In this document: positions 41,779-51,139 of the stretch, one piece after another | Numbering within the stretch: the stretch's first letter is position 1 | How the letters are laid out: each line of letters begins with the position of its first letter | From: Eshraghiella sp964405265 | GTDB taxonomy: Bacteria > Bacillota > Clostridia > Lachnospirales > Lachnospiraceae | Length of the DNA stretch: 64,000 bases | Assembly: GCA_964405265.1 (NCBI GenBank) | Contig: CAYONC010000005.1 | Location: forward strand, 62,001 to 126,000 | Reading direction: 5' to 3' | The notes under the pieces: model-generated | Database searches by the model: none | What the model saw: only the letters and a program-made list of their open reading frames with translations | What the model was told of the DNA's origin: nothing | Translations under genes and position numbers: made by a program

Positions 41779-44177
41779 TGAAAACAGCGCTGGTTAAGGA
41801 TACATTCAGGGAAATCAGAAAAACCATAGGGAGATTCATATCAATATTCGGTATAGTACTTGTAGGTGTTGCATTTCTTACCGGTGTAAAAGCCACATCA
41901 CCGTATATGAAACGTTCGGCAGATGCCTATTTTGACAGAACGGAGTTTATGGATTTGAAAGTACTGTCAGACGGAGGACTGACGGATGAACTGATAGAGT
42001 ATATATCGTCTGTTGAAGGTGTTAAAAAGGTTCAGGGAATTAAATCTGTGGAAGCAGAAGCCGTAATGAATAATTCGGAAACCGTTTTTCAGATATTTTC
42101 ATATGATTTTGAAAATACGGACCTTAATCTTAATAAAATAGAACTTACCGAAGGGAGAATGCCGGAACATCCCGGAGAATGTGTTGTGAGGGATTATTCC
42201 ATTAATACGGAACCGGCAGAATTAGGTACTGAAATAACCTTTAATACGGACAGCGGACTTTCAGAGGATACATATACCATTGTCGGAAGAGTCAGTACGC
42301 CGTATTATCTTTCATATCAGTACGATTCCACATCAGTCGGAAGCGGAAAAATAGGCAGTGTGATTTTTGTCCCGTCGAATGATTTAATAATGCCGGTATA
42401 TACGGCAGCTTATGTTACGGTGGAAGGTGCATCAGAAGTAAACTGTTACGATGATGAATATTTTGACATAACTGACCCGGTCAGGGAAAAAATTGAAAAA
42501 ATGGGGTTTTACGTGCTTGACAGAAACTCACACTTTTCATATGTGGATTACGGTAATTGCGGAGACAGAATGGACGCCATAGCCAGAGTTTTTCCGGTTT
42601 TCTTTTATATGGTTGCCGCACTTGTGTGCCTGACAACAATGACAAGAATGGTAGATGAACAGAGAAGCTTTATCGGAACAATGAAGGCCCTGGGATATAA
42701 CAGAATAAGTATTTCGGCAAAGTACATAATCTATGCACTTTCGGCATCTCTGACGGGTGGGGTGGCAGGATGCCTGATAGGACTGAATACGCTTCCGAAA
42801 ATTATTTTTGATACATGGAATATTGTATATACCGTTGACGGTCTTGTAAAGGAGCCCCAGACCGCATTGTGCATAACGGCGGTGCTTATTGCCGTTGCGG
42901 TTAATGTTGTGACAACCATCGCAGTGTGTGCAGGAGAACTGACGGAAACTCCGTCCATGCTGTTGAGACCAAAATCTCCAAAAAACGGAAAGAAAATATT
43001 TCTTGAATACATAACACCATTGTGGAAACGGTTTTCTTTTACACGTAAGGTTACGGCAAGAAATCTGTTTCGTTATAAAAAAAGATTTTTTATGACTGTT
43101 ACCGGTATAGCAGGATGTACGGCACTGATACTGGCAGGCTTCGGAATAAAAAACAGTGTTACGGTAATAACAAAAGACCAGTACGGCAGTATATTTGCAT
43201 ATGATGTGCTTGGAAGATTTGGTGATGATTGCGACAGAACAGAATTTTACAACGAATATTCCGTAAATGATTTAATAGATGATATATATGTTTTATCCGT
43301 ATATACCGGAAGCTGTTCGGCGGAAGAAAATAATGATACTCCGGATAAAAATATTACACTTGTAAGCGTGGATGATGCAGAAAGATATTCCGGATTTACC
43401 GGTCTTGTATCAGCAGATAACGGTAAGGAGCTTATAATACCTTATGATGGCGTCCTGATTACATATAAAATGGCAAAGGATTTCGGAATAAGTGAAGGCG
43501 GTTATGTATATGCGGACATCGGAGACGGAAAATATGCCCTGAAAGTAAAAGGCATTGTTAAAATGCACGTCGGTCAGTATGTATTTATGTGTGATGATTA
43601 TTTTAAAAGCATATTCGGGCATGAAACGTATAAAAACAGCTTTATTGCCAATTTTTATACTGATGACGTAAAGAAACAGGAAGCAGTCGGAAATGCCATG
43701 TCAGACAGATATCCGATTGAAGGAATATCATATTATAATGAAATATCGGCTAATTTTAATAAGACAATTGCTTCGCTCAGCATTATTACGGTTGTTATGA
43801 TTATATCGGCGTGTCTGCTTGCGTTTGTTGTATTGTATAACCTTATTACCGTAAATATATCTGAGAGAATAAGGGAAATTGCAACGATAAAGGTATTGGG
43901 ATTTTATGATGGCGAAGTGTCGTCTTATGTATACAGGGAGAATGTCATTCTGAGTGTGATAGGAGCCGCGGCAGGGCTTCTGCTGGGTAAAATACTTCAT
44001 GGTTACATAATGGATGTTATAGAAATGGATGATGTGATATTTCCTAAAGTGATAAACTGGCAGTCATATATATATGCAGTTATTATAACTGTTGTATTCG
44101 GAATATGCGTCAATCTGTCAATGAACAGAAAACTGAAAAACATACCAATGGTTGAATCACTTAAATCCGTTGAATAA
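41772..44177 (+). CDS. FtsX-like permease of a MacB-type ABC transporter
   Basis: An 801-residue permease with the duplicated FtsX layout: an N-terminal helix (about residues 20-38, ISIFGIVLVGVAFLTGV), a large outside domain (about 40-260), a helix group with FFYMVAALVCLTTMTRMVDEQR, a second helix and outside domain (about 430-650), and a C-terminal helix group. It pairs with the ATPase gene it overlaps. Candidate starts are 41772 and 41778; the second would give the TAATG overlap, and the AAAGGA site lies between typical distances for both. Single-gene pairs like this are often linked to antimicrobial-peptide responses, but no regulator is adjacent. Confidence 0.88.
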   Translation: MVMKTALVKDTFREIRKTIGRFISIFGIVLVGVAFLTGVKATSPYMKRSADAYFDRTEFMDLKVLSDGGLTDELIEYISSVEGVKKVQGIKSVEAEAVMNNSETVFQIFSYDFENTDLNLNKIELTEGRMPEHPGECVVRDYSINTEPAELGTEITFNTDSGLSEDTYTIVGRVSTPYYLSYQYDSTSVGSGKIGSVIFVPSNDLIMPVYTAAYVTVEGASEVNCYDDEYFDITDPVREKIEKMGFYVLDRNSHFSYVDYGNCGDRMDAIARVFPVFFYMVAALVCLTTMTRMVDEQRSFIGTMKALGYNRISISAKYIIYALSASLTGGVAGCLIGLNTLPKIIFDTWNIVYTVDGLVKEPQTALCITAVLIAVAVNVVTTIAVCAGELTETPSMLLRPKSPKNGKKIFLEYITPLWKRFSFTRKVTARNLFRYKKRFFMTVTGIAGCTALILAGFGIKNSVTVITKDQYGSIFAYDVLGRFGDDCDRTEFYNEYSVNDLIDDIYVLSVYTGSCSAEENNDTPDKNITLVSVDDAERYSGFTGLVSADNGKELIIPYDGVLITYKMAKDFGISEGGYVYADIGDGKYALKVKGIVKMHVGQYVFMCDDYFKSIFGHETYKNSFIANFYTDDVKKQEAVGNAMSDRYPIEGISYYNEISANFNKTIASLSIITVVMIISACLLAFVVLYNLITVNISERIREIATIKVLGFYDGEVSSYVYRENVILSVIGAAAGLLLGKILHGYIMDVIEMDDVIFPKVINWQSYIYAVIITVVFGICVNLSMNRKLKNIPMVESLKSVE

Positions 44178-44180
44178 AGA

Positions 44181-44210
44181 AAAGGGACTGTTGCAGTCCC
44201 TTTTATATTT
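44181..44210. terminator. Terminator between converging genes
   Basis: AAAGGGACTG (44181-44190) pairs with CAGTCCCTTT (44194-44203), with a T-rich tail on the plus strand. It may serve both strands. Confidence 0.85.
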
Positions 44211-45088
44211 TATTTTGTCTTTTTTGAAAAGAGGTATGTGAATCCACAGCATACCGTAAAAAGTAATACTCCTATAATAATCGTAAATGCATCAAAAACA
44301 TCAGGCTCCATATTATAAAGAAGTGCAAATGGTGATGCAACAATAAGACCGAGTATTGCACAATATGTCACGGATTCAAACTTTTTAAGCATCCATGAAA
44401 TTAATTTTGAAATAAGTATTATACCTAAGAGACATCCGATTCCGAATGGTACAAGCACAAGCACACAGTGTCCGAAATATGACCAGTCGAAATCCTTTAA
44501 TGATGAAAAAATTCCGCTTATACAGTTCATAATACCCTTATAATATCCTAAAAGCATAAGAACGAGTGAACCGCTCACACCCGGTATTACCATTGTTGCC
44601 GCGGCTATGATTCCGATAATTACAAGCATCAGAAGTGTTTTAATATCAGTATTAATATATCCTGTTCCCGTATCACTGCCGTTCGCTACCGCCATCCATA
44701 CCGCAATACCGAGTGTAATCAGAAAAGCGGTTATGTGTACGGGATTAATTTTTTTCTTTTCTTTTTTCAGCCCTTTTGAGGCATTTTCAATAATCTGAGG
44801 TATTCCTCCTACGATAAGACCGGTAAAACACATACATGTAGGAAATGCATAATTGGTAAGACAGTGAGGAATTATGAATGAAAAAAGACCGATACCGCCG
44901 ACCATACCGATTGCAAGCGGAAGAATGGTAAAAAAGGACTTCTTAAATTCTTTAAAAACATTGGTGATGGCATTAATGAGCTTATCGTATATCCCCATCG
45001 ATACAGCCATGGTTCCGCCGCTTACACCTGGAATTATATTGGCAATTCCTATAAATATTCCCTTAATAATGTCGATTATAAATTTCAT
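44210..45088 (-). CDS. DUF368-family membrane protein
   Basis: A 292-residue polytopic protein of the DUF368 family. The N-terminus shows the family motif GIFIGIANIIPGVSGGTMAVSMGIYDKLI, and a second PGVSGSLVLMLLGYYKGI occurs in the middle as an internal repeat. About eight hydrophobic helices are seen. Members of this family have been linked to undecaprenyl-phosphate translocation; I cannot confirm that here. The ATG at 45088 has AAAGGA upstream; an earlier in-frame start is unlikely. Confidence 0.88.
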   Translation of the reverse strand: MKFIIDIIKGIFIGIANIIPGVSGGTMAVSMGIYDKLINAITNVFKEFKKSFFTILPLAIGMVGGIGLFSFIIPHCLTNYAFPTCMCFTGLIVGGIPQIIENASKGLKKEKKKINPVHITAFLITLGIAVWMAVANGSDTGTGYINTDIKTLLMLVIIGIIAAATMVIPGVSGSLVLMLLGYYKGIMNCISGIFSSLKDFDWSYFGHCVLVLVPFGIGCLLGIILISKLISWMLKKFESVTYCAILGLIVASPFALLYNMEPDVFDAFTIIIGVLLFTVCCGFTYLFSKKTK

Positions 45089-45160
45089 GTAATTTTTCCT
45101 TTCACTCAATTATCTTCTATATTCTAATTTTTTTAATATATTATGTCAAGAAATAAAAAA

Positions 45161-45189
45161 TCATACTTTATGATCGTTTATCATAATTA
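45161..45189 (+). promoter_or_regulatory. Candidate sigma-E promoter of the spoIIIA operon
   Basis: TCATACT (45161-45167) matches the sigma-E -35 (KMATATT) at 6 of 7 positions. A 14-bp spacer leads to CATAATTA (45182-45189), which keeps CATA of the -10 but not its end. The spoIIIA operon is sigma-E dependent in Bacillus. The -10 match is weak. Confidence 0.45.
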
Positions 45190-45208
45190 TGGATAAAGGA
45201 GGTTTGAC

Positions 45209-46150
45209 ATGGAAGGATTAAACAATGCATATGAGTATCTTGCCATGCCTTTGAGAAAAATTCTCAGAGAGGCCGGAAAAAGAATGAAAATTATGGAAAT
45301 AAGGCTCAGGGTTAGCAAACCGTTTGAAGTAAAAACGTCATACGGAAATCTGTACCTCAAGGATGACGGACAGGCCGGCGGTATGAATGAAGCATATATC
45401 GTAACGCCAAAAGACATAAAGGATACTTTGGAATATGTAAGTAATTTTTCGCTTTATGCTTATGAGGATGAAATTAAAAACGGATACATAACAATGAAAG
45501 GCGGCAACAGAATAGGACTTTGCGGGAAAGCAGTAACGGAAAGAGGAACGGTTAAGAATTTAAGAAACATTTCTTCCATGAATATCAGACTGGCACATGA
45601 ATATCCGGGGTGTGCCGATGGTGTCATGAAATACATATATGATGAAAATAACGGTATACATAATACGCTGATAGTTTCTCCGCCGGGATGCGGTAAAACA
45701 ACGCTCCTCAGGGATGTGATAAGACAGCTGTCAAATGGGGATGAAGTAAAAAAAGGCGTAAATGTTGGTGTTGTGGATGAAAGAAGCGAGATTGCGGCGT
45801 GCAGCTTTGGAATACCGCAGAATGATGTGGGAATAAGGACGGATGTGCTTGACGGCTGCCCCAAAACGGAAGGAATGATGATGCTTATAAGAAGCATGTC
45901 TCCGAGGGTTGTGGCAGTGGATGAAATAGGAAGCGTTGAAGATGGAAAAGCAGTATTACGGGCGGTTAATTCCGGATGTGTGATAATTGCTACCGTTCAT
46001 GCAGGTTCGGCAGATGAATATATGAACAGATACAGCCTTACGGAGCTTGTTAAAAATCAGATATTTAAACGCATAATATGTCTTTGTGACAGAAAAGGAC
46101 CCTGCACGATAGAGGGAATATATGATTCAAAGGGTGAAAGACTTATATGA
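45209..46150 (+). CDS. spoIIIAA: Stage III sporulation protein AA, ATPase
   Basis: A 313-residue SpoIIIAA, the secretion-type ATPase of the mother-cell side of the SpoIIIA-SpoIIQ channel. Walker A is SPPGCGKTTLLRDVIRQLS (around residues 157-175), and the Walker B region is VVAVDEIGS. It resembles type II/IV secretion ATPases. GGAGG precedes the ATG. It leads eight consecutive spoIIIA genes with small gaps or overlaps. Confidence 0.96.
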   Translation: MEGLNNAYEYLAMPLRKILREAGKRMKIMEIRLRVSKPFEVKTSYGNLYLKDDGQAGGMNEAYIVTPKDIKDTLEYVSNFSLYAYEDEIKNGYITMKGGNRIGLCGKAVTERGTVKNLRNISSMNIRLAHEYPGCADGVMKYIYDENNGIHNTLIVSPPGCGKTTLLRDVIRQLSNGDEVKKGVNVGVVDERSEIAACSFGIPQNDVGIRTDVLDGCPKTEGMMMLIRSMSPRVVAVDEIGSVEDGKAVLRAVNSGCVIIATVHAGSADEYMNRYSLTELVKNQIFKRIICLCDRKGPCTIEGIYDSKGERLI

Positions 46151-46656
46151 TTTTAAAAATAACGGGCATGATACTTATTGTTTCTGCTACGGGCATTTAC
46201 GGAGCGGTTCTTGCATCGGATATGAGCAGGAGACTTATTGAGCTTAAGGAATTAAAGAGAATAATTTTTCTCTTAAAAAGCGAAACCGGTTATAATGCGG
46301 CACCATTAAAAGAAGCATTGTATAATATTTCGGGCAGAACGGAAGAAAAATACGGTAATATATTGAAAAAAATAGCGGAGTCGGATGAAACGGACGTATG
46401 CAGTGTCTGGAAGAATGAATGGGAAAAGGGTCTTGCAGGATTTCATCTGTCCGCTGATGAAAAAAAACGGATAATTGAACTTACCGATTCAATGGGGCTT
46501 GCGGACGCTGCTTCACAAAATGCACAATTAGATCTGTTTGCTGCAGAATTGGACAGCAGAATGAGTGAGCTGTCAGAAATAATTCCGAAAAAAAGCCGTG
46601 TATATCGGTGCGTGGGTATAGGCTGCGGTATTATTCTTGCAATAATTTTAATGTAA
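46147..46656 (+). CDS. spoIIIAB: Stage III sporulation protein AB
   Basis: A 169-residue SpoIIIAB. Two hydrophobic helices, at the N-terminus (LKITGMILIVSATGIYGAVLA) and at the very C-terminus (GIGCGIILAIILM), flank a helical domain like type II secretion GspF. It overlaps spoIIIAA by 4 bases. Confidence 0.92.
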   Translation: MILKITGMILIVSATGIYGAVLASDMSRRLIELKELKRIIFLLKSETGYNAAPLKEALYNISGRTEEKYGNILKKIAESDETDVCSVWKNEWEKGLAGFHLSADEKKRIIELTDSMGLADAASQNAQLDLFAAELDSRMSELSEIIPKKSRVYRCVGIGCGIILAIILM

Positions 46657-46666
46657 AGGGACCGAT

Positions 46667-46861
46667 ATGGAAGTAGGATTGATATTTAAAATTGCTGCGG
46701 TGGGCATAATTGTTTCGGTAATATCCCAGGTGTTAAAACACAGCGGAAGGGAAGAACAGGCATTTTTGACAAGCCTTGCAGGTCTTATTCTTGTTCTGTA
46801 CTGGATTATTCCGTACATAAGTGAGCTGTTTCAGAATATAAAGGACATGTTTTCTATATAG
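46667..46861 (+). CDS. spoIIIAC: Stage III sporulation protein AC
   Basis: A 64-residue membrane protein with two helices around a conserved centre (KHSGREEQAFLTSLAGLILVL), the normal SpoIIIAC size and pattern. It forms part of the channel base with SpoIIIAD. Confidence 0.92.
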   Translation: MEVGLIFKIAAVGIIVSVISQVLKHSGREEQAFLTSLAGLILVLYWIIPYISELFQNIKDMFSI

Positions 46862-46870
46862 GTATGCCAA

Positions 46871-47251
46871 ATGGAAATAATTAAAATATCATTTATCGGA
46901 ATTGCCGGTATAATCTGTGCCATGCTGTTAAAACAGTGGAAAAGTGAATATGCCGTATACGTGTCGGTTGCGACAGCGGTTATTATACTTGCCTTTGTTG
47001 CATCAAAACTCAGAATAATTGCAGAGTCGGTTGAAACATTCCGTAAATACATTGACGCAAAAGGCGAATATCTGCTGATTCTGTTAAAAATGACCGGAAT
47101 AACCTATGTTGCGGAATTTTCATCATCAATATGTAAGGATTGTGGTTATGGCGCAATAGCAGCCCAGATTGAAATATTTGCAAAGATATCCCTTCTTGTG
47201 ATTTCAATGCCTGTTGTTATTGCTCTTTTGGAAACCATCAGCGGATTATAG
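46871..47251 (+). CDS. spoIIIAD: Stage III sporulation protein AD
   Basis: A 126-residue SpoIIIAD with four hydrophobic stretches and the motif TYVAEFSSSICKDCGYGAIAAQIE, conserved in the family. It begins 9 bases after spoIIIAC. Confidence 0.92.
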   Translation: MEIIKISFIGIAGIICAMLLKQWKSEYAVYVSVATAVIILAFVASKLRIIAESVETFRKYIDAKGEYLLILLKMTGITYVAEFSSSICKDCGYGAIAAQIEIFAKISLLVISMPVVIALLETISGL

Positions 47252-47252
47252 A

Positions 47253-48365
47253 ATGAAATATATTGTTACCGTGATTTTTTTTACACTGTTTATTTCCGTG
47301 CGGGTATACGGAAGCGACGATTATACGGAACTGTCTTCTTATGATTTTACGGAAATTCAGGAAATACTGGACGAAGAAAATGATTTGAATTTTGAAGATA
47401 CTGTCAGAATGATTATGAGCGGTAATTTATCTGAAAATTACGGAAGTGTGGGAGAATTAATACTGAATGTTTTTTTCTCAGAGCTTACGGCAGAAAAAAA
47501 CCTTGTCGTAAAGATTCTTATAATAGGACTTGCTGCCGCTGTTTTTTCCAATATATCAGGAGCCGTTCTTTCAGGGAAAATATCCGGAACGGGTTTTTAT
47601 ATCACATATATCAGTCTTATTTCGGCACTTACTGCCGGTTACGGTATAATGGCGGATATGATAACGGAAACAATGGAAAGACTCGCGGAATTAATGAATG
47701 CCATAGTTCCGGTATATACCCTGTCTGTTGGCTTCTCGGCAGGACAGGCATCTGCAGGAGGCTTCTACAGGATAATAGTTATTATAATTTCAATAATAGA
47801 AAAAATTTTACTTCGTTTTGTAATACCTGTTATCTATGTATATATGATTGTCAACATAATAAATAATATTGCAGACGGAAGAATGTTTACAAAAGCCTGT
47901 GAATTAATCAGATCACTTGCCGAATGGCTTCTTAAAGGGCTGATGTCATTTGTGATAGGAATAAATCTGATACAGAGCCTTATAAATCCGATAGTTGATT
48001 CACTTAAAACAGGAACACTCGGAAAAGTTCTTTCAGGCATACCGGGAATCGGAGGAACTCTTAATTCCGTATCAGGTATAATATTTGCATCAGGCTCGCT
48101 GATAAAAAATTCCATTGGCATGGGCGGTGTGGCTGCCGTACTTACGGTATGTTTCATGCCTGTTGTAAAAATACTTGCTGTTTCGCTGATATATAAAGGT
48201 ACAGGTGCCGTTTTGGAACCTGTTTCGGATAAGAGGGTTGTTAACTGTATTAACGGTACTTATACAAGCCTTGTAATGCTTATGAAAACCCTGCTGTATG
48301 CCGTTGTTTTTTTTGTTCTTACGATTGCGATAATATGCAGCTCTACAAACTATCATTCACTTTAG
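47253..48365 (+). CDS. spoIIIAE: Stage III sporulation protein AE
   Basis: A 370-residue polytopic SpoIIIAE. A cleavable-looking signal (MKYIVTVIFFTLFISVRVYG) precedes an outside segment of about 70 residues and then about seven membrane helices (ILIIGLAAAVFSNISGAVL, IVIIISIIEKILLRFVIP and others). The start at 47253 directly follows spoIIIAD; the frame opens earlier, at 47214, within spoIIIAD. Confidence 0.92.
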   Translation: MKYIVTVIFFTLFISVRVYGSDDYTELSSYDFTEIQEILDEENDLNFEDTVRMIMSGNLSENYGSVGELILNVFFSELTAEKNLVVKILIIGLAAAVFSNISGAVLSGKISGTGFYITYISLISALTAGYGIMADMITETMERLAELMNAIVPVYTLSVGFSAGQASAGGFYRIIVIIISIIEKILLRFVIPVIYVYMIVNIINNIADGRMFTKACELIRSLAEWLLKGLMSFVIGINLIQSLINPIVDSLKTGTLGKVLSGIPGIGGTLNSVSGIIFASGSLIKNSIGMGGVAAVLTVCFMPVVKILAVSLIYKGTGAVLEPVSDKRVVNCINGTYTSLVMLMKTLLYAVVFFVLTIAIICSSTNYHSL

Positions 48366-48375
48366 GAAGTGGTAC

Positions 48376-48948
48376 ATGGATTACATACTGGATATAATCA
48401 AAAAAATTTCCATATTTTATATAGCGGCGTATTTTCTTCTTAATCTCGTTAATGACGAAAAATACAGGCACTATATAAAAATGTTCATCGGAATTGCCAT
48501 GATAATAATGACGATGAAGCCTGCTGCCGCCCTGTTAAATCTTGATGAAAGGTTTGAGAATTTTTATACATACGGTAAATCGGAAATAATGTCCGATGAG
48601 ATGACGGAAAAAATAAAGGCAGCCGATGAAAGCCGTAAAAGTGTGGTTCTTCATGAATATTATAAAATAATAGAAGATGACATTGCAGATAAGCTTTCAG
48701 AATATGATACATATCTGAAAAATTTTGACATGAGTATAGAAGCTGATGAGGATGATGAAAATTTTGGAAATATAAATTATATATCATTTATCATAATCGG
48801 CGGCAGAGAAGAAAAGGTTAATGTTCCTGACATTGTAATCGGGGAAAATGAAGTAAAAACGAACCCTGTGGTAATAGAAATAAAAAAATATATTTCAGAT
48901 GTATATAAAATTAATCCCGGAAATATATATGTAAATATATCTTTATAG
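48376..48948 (+). CDS. spoIIIAF: Stage III sporulation protein AF
   Basis: A 190-residue SpoIIIAF with two N-terminal membrane helices and a soluble domain toward the intermembrane space. The domain belongs to the ring-building type shared with AG and AH. The C-terminal ISDVYKINPGNIYVNISL is typical. Confidence 0.88.
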   Translation: MDYILDIIKKISIFYIAAYFLLNLVNDEKYRHYIKMFIGIAMIIMTMKPAAALLNLDERFENFYTYGKSEIMSDEMTEKIKAADESRKSVVLHEYYKIIEDDIADKLSEYDTYLKNFDMSIEADEDDENFGNINYISFIIIGGREEKVNVPDIVIGENEVKTNPVVIEIKKYISDVYKINPGNIYVNISL

Positions 48949-48978
48949 CTGCAGGTGAATTATGAAAGGAAGCTGATT

Positions 48979-49524
48979 ATGAAGTGGAAGATTCCTGAAA
49001 AATTTTTAAAGAAAGAGAAACTGATTCTCGTACTTTCGGCAGGGATTCTTCTTGTTGTAATTAATCTTCCTGTCAAAAAAAACAGTAAAACACAAAGCAC
49101 ACAGGCAGCTGCGGAAACCACGGCAGTAACGGAGGATTATGCCGCACGGATAGAAGAAAGTCTTGAAAATCTGCTGTCCAGGGTAAATGGGGTCGGGAAG
49201 GTAAGCGTGGCTGTTACCGTAAAAAATACGGGAGAAAATATTTTATATACTGAAAATAACAGCACTTCCGTAAAAGTCATGGAAAGTGATTCATCCGGAG
49301 GAAACCGTACTTCAGAGGAAAATTCCATGAAACAGTCCGTCATCTATACGGATGACGGTAAGTATCCCTATGTGGTGGATACCAGCCTTCCTGAGGTGGG
49401 CGGAGTGATAATCGTGGCTGAAGGTGCAGATGACATAAGGGTAGTGTCTGAGATAACGGATGCTGTAAGTGCATTGCTTGGCATTCCTGTCAACAGAATT
49501 AAAGTTTTAAAAATGGAGGCTTGA
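48979..49524 (+). CDS. spoIIIAG: Stage III sporulation protein AG
   Basis: A 181-residue SpoIIIAG. One membrane helix (about residues 12-30) is followed by a low-complexity linker and the ring-building motif domain (SLENLLSRVNGVGKVSVAVTV and VGGVIIVAEGADDIRVVSEI). In Bacillus AG forms a 30-fold ring in the channel. AAAGGAAG precedes the ATG at 48979. Confidence 0.92.
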   Translation: MKWKIPEKFLKKEKLILVLSAGILLVVINLPVKKNSKTQSTQAAAETTAVTEDYAARIEESLENLLSRVNGVGKVSVAVTVKNTGENILYTENNSTSVKVMESDSSGGNRTSEENSMKQSVIYTDDGKYPYVVDTSLPEVGGVIIVAEGADDIRVVSEITDAVSALLGIPVNRIKVLKMEA

Positions 49525-49525
49525 T

Positions 49526-50131
49526 TTGAAGAAAATTTTCAGAAAAAATCAGATTATCATTACGGTTCTTGCACTGATAATTGCAGTTGCCGGATATATA
49601 AATTATTCGGATGCCGTACGGAACAAGAATAAGTCTGCCGTAAAGGAAGATAAAAACGATGCGGTAAGCGGAGATATTTTAAGCAACGATCTTGAAACAG
49701 GCGATGAGATTAAAGAACAGGAAACGGAAAAAGACAATCCCGGTGAAACTGTTTTTACATCAGGAAGCAATTCGGCGTTTATCATAAGTGCCAAACTTGA
49801 AAGGGAGCAGGTAAGGGCTTCCAATAAGGAACTTCTGCTTGAAATGATTAATAATACGAATCTTGCCGAGTCGGAAAAAGCAAATGCATCGGCACAGATG
49901 CTTGCAATAACCGATGCATCCCAGAAAGAGGCATCGGCAGAGCTTATGCTTGAGGCAAGAGGCTTTAAAAACGTAATTGTATCAATTCTCAACGGAAAAG
50001 CAGACATTGTAATAGAAAAAGCAGAACTGAGTGATACAGAGCTTGCACAGATAGAAGACATTGTGAAGAGAAAAACAGATATTTCCGTGGAAAACATAAC
50101 GATTACGGCTGTAAAACCTGAAGCTGAATAG
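49526..50131 (+). CDS. spoIIIAH: Stage III sporulation protein AH
   Basis: A 201-residue SpoIIIAH with a TTG start 6 bases after GGAGG. One membrane helix (about residues 8-26), a disordered acidic linker, then the ring-building domain (NLAESEKANASAQMLAITDASQ, GFKNVIVSILNGKADIVI). AH pairs with forespore SpoIIQ; no spoIIQ is in this window. Confidence 0.92.
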   Translation: MKKIFRKNQIIITVLALIIAVAGYINYSDAVRNKNKSAVKEDKNDAVSGDILSNDLETGDEIKEQETEKDNPGETVFTSGSNSAFIISAKLEREQVRASNKELLLEMINNTNLAESEKANASAQMLAITDASQKEASAELMLEARGFKNVIVSILNGKADIVIEKAELSDTELAQIEDIVKRKTDISVENITITAVKPEAE

Positions 50132-50134
50132 TAA

Positions 50135-50163
50135 TTGCAAAATCTGCATTAATTTATTATAAT
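50135..50163 (+). promoter_or_regulatory. Promoter of the Asp23-family gene
   Basis: TTGCAA (50135-50140), 17-bp spacer, TATAAT (50158-50163). It would give vegetative expression of the next gene, separate from spoIIIA. Confidence 0.65.
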
Positions 50164-50203
50164 GATATAAAATTATAAATGACGGTGACAGGAGGATAAA
50201 GCA

Positions 50204-50578
50204 ATGGCAGAGATAAAGAGTACCGTGACATATGCATCCGATAATAATATCGGGAACATTCAGATTTCAGAGGAGGCTGTTGCCGTAATAGCAGGAATAG
50301 CCGCCACGGAAGCAGAAGAAGTTGTTTCACTTGTTGGAAATATAACCAATGAACTCGTAAGCAGAATGGGAATAACAAGTCTTTCCAAGGGGATTAAGGT
50401 AAAAATTACTGAAGATACCGTAATGGTAACGGCAACGGTTAATCTTGAATACGGATATCCGATAATTGCAGCCTGTCAGAAGGTTCAGGAGAAGATATCA
50501 CAGGCTGTTGAGACGATGACAGGTCTTTCGGTTGCTGAGGTTAATGTATACGTTAATGATATTATAGTAAAAAAATAA
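50204..50578 (+). CDS. Asp23/Gls24-family envelope stress protein (YqhY-like)
   Basis: A 124-residue Asp23/Gls24-type protein with ISEEAVAVIAGIAATEAEEVVSLVG and the C-terminal VNVYVNDIIV. In Bacillus yqhY has the same place, downstream of the spoIIIA operon and before nusB, and is linked to acetyl-CoA carboxylase regulation. AccBC, which usually lies between, is absent here. Confidence 0.9.
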   Translation: MAEIKSTVTYASDNNIGNIQISEEAVAVIAGIAATEAEEVVSLVGNITNELVSRMGITSLSKGIKVKITEDTVMVTATVNLEYGYPIIAACQKVQEKISQAVETMTGLSVAEVNVYVNDIIVKK

Positions 50579-50609
50579 TTTTTTCCTTTTTAATTTTGTA
50601 TATTTATTG

Positions 50610-50648
50610 TATAATTAGAGTGCTATGCTTATATGCAGGCACTCTTTT
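50610..50648 (+). other. TATAAT and short hairpin before nusB
   Basis: A TATAAT (50610-50615) with only a poor -35 is immediately followed by the hairpin AGAGTGC/GCACTCT (50617-50645) and TTTT. It may be the terminator of the Asp23-type gene, or a promoter with a 5' hairpin for nusB; sequence alone does not decide. Confidence 0.45.
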
Positions 50649-50686
50649 CAAATAGATAAAATATTTTTATATAGCGAGGTATAATT

Positions 50687-51124
50687 ATGAATAGAGCCGC
50701 AATGAGAGAAACCCTGTTCAGGATACTTTTCAGGTATGAATTTCATGATAATGATGTTGAGTCATTCAGAAATCAGGTTAATCTGTTTTTTTCCGAATAT
50801 CCGGAGAATAATGATGAAGATGATGACTGCTGGCCAGAGCTTGATGAAAAAGCAGTAATCGCGGTTACGGACAAGCTTACGGACATAATAAGCAGGATAG
50901 ACATAATCGATAAGAGTATATCCGATAACAGCAGCGGCTGGCGTTTTGAACGGATTGGCAAAGTAGAGCTGTCCATTTTAAGAATTGCAGTATATGAAAT
51001 TTTATATGAGAAAGGCACGGATAAAGCCGTTTCAATAAGTGAAGCAGTCAAGCTTTCCAAAAAATACTGTGACGAGAAGACGCATGCTTTTGTTAATGGT
51101 ATTCTCGCAAAATTCAATAAATAA
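50687..51124 (+). CDS. nusB: Transcription antitermination factor NusB
   Basis: A 145-residue NusB, helical, binding BoxA RNA with NusE for rRNA antitermination. It shows the N-terminal MRETLFRILFRYEFH, the central WRFERIGKVELSILRIAVYEI and the C-terminal SKKYCDEKTHAFVNGILA. It stands at the head of nusB-xseA-xseB-ispA-dxs. Confidence 0.95.
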   Translation: MNRAAMRETLFRILFRYEFHDNDVESFRNQVNLFFSEYPENNDEDDDCWPELDEKAVIAVTDKLTDIISRIDIIDKSISDNSSGWRFERIGKVELSILRIAVYEILYEKGTDKAVSISEAVKLSKKYCDEKTHAFVNGILAKFNK

Positions 51125-51139
51125 TTTACCGGAGACAAA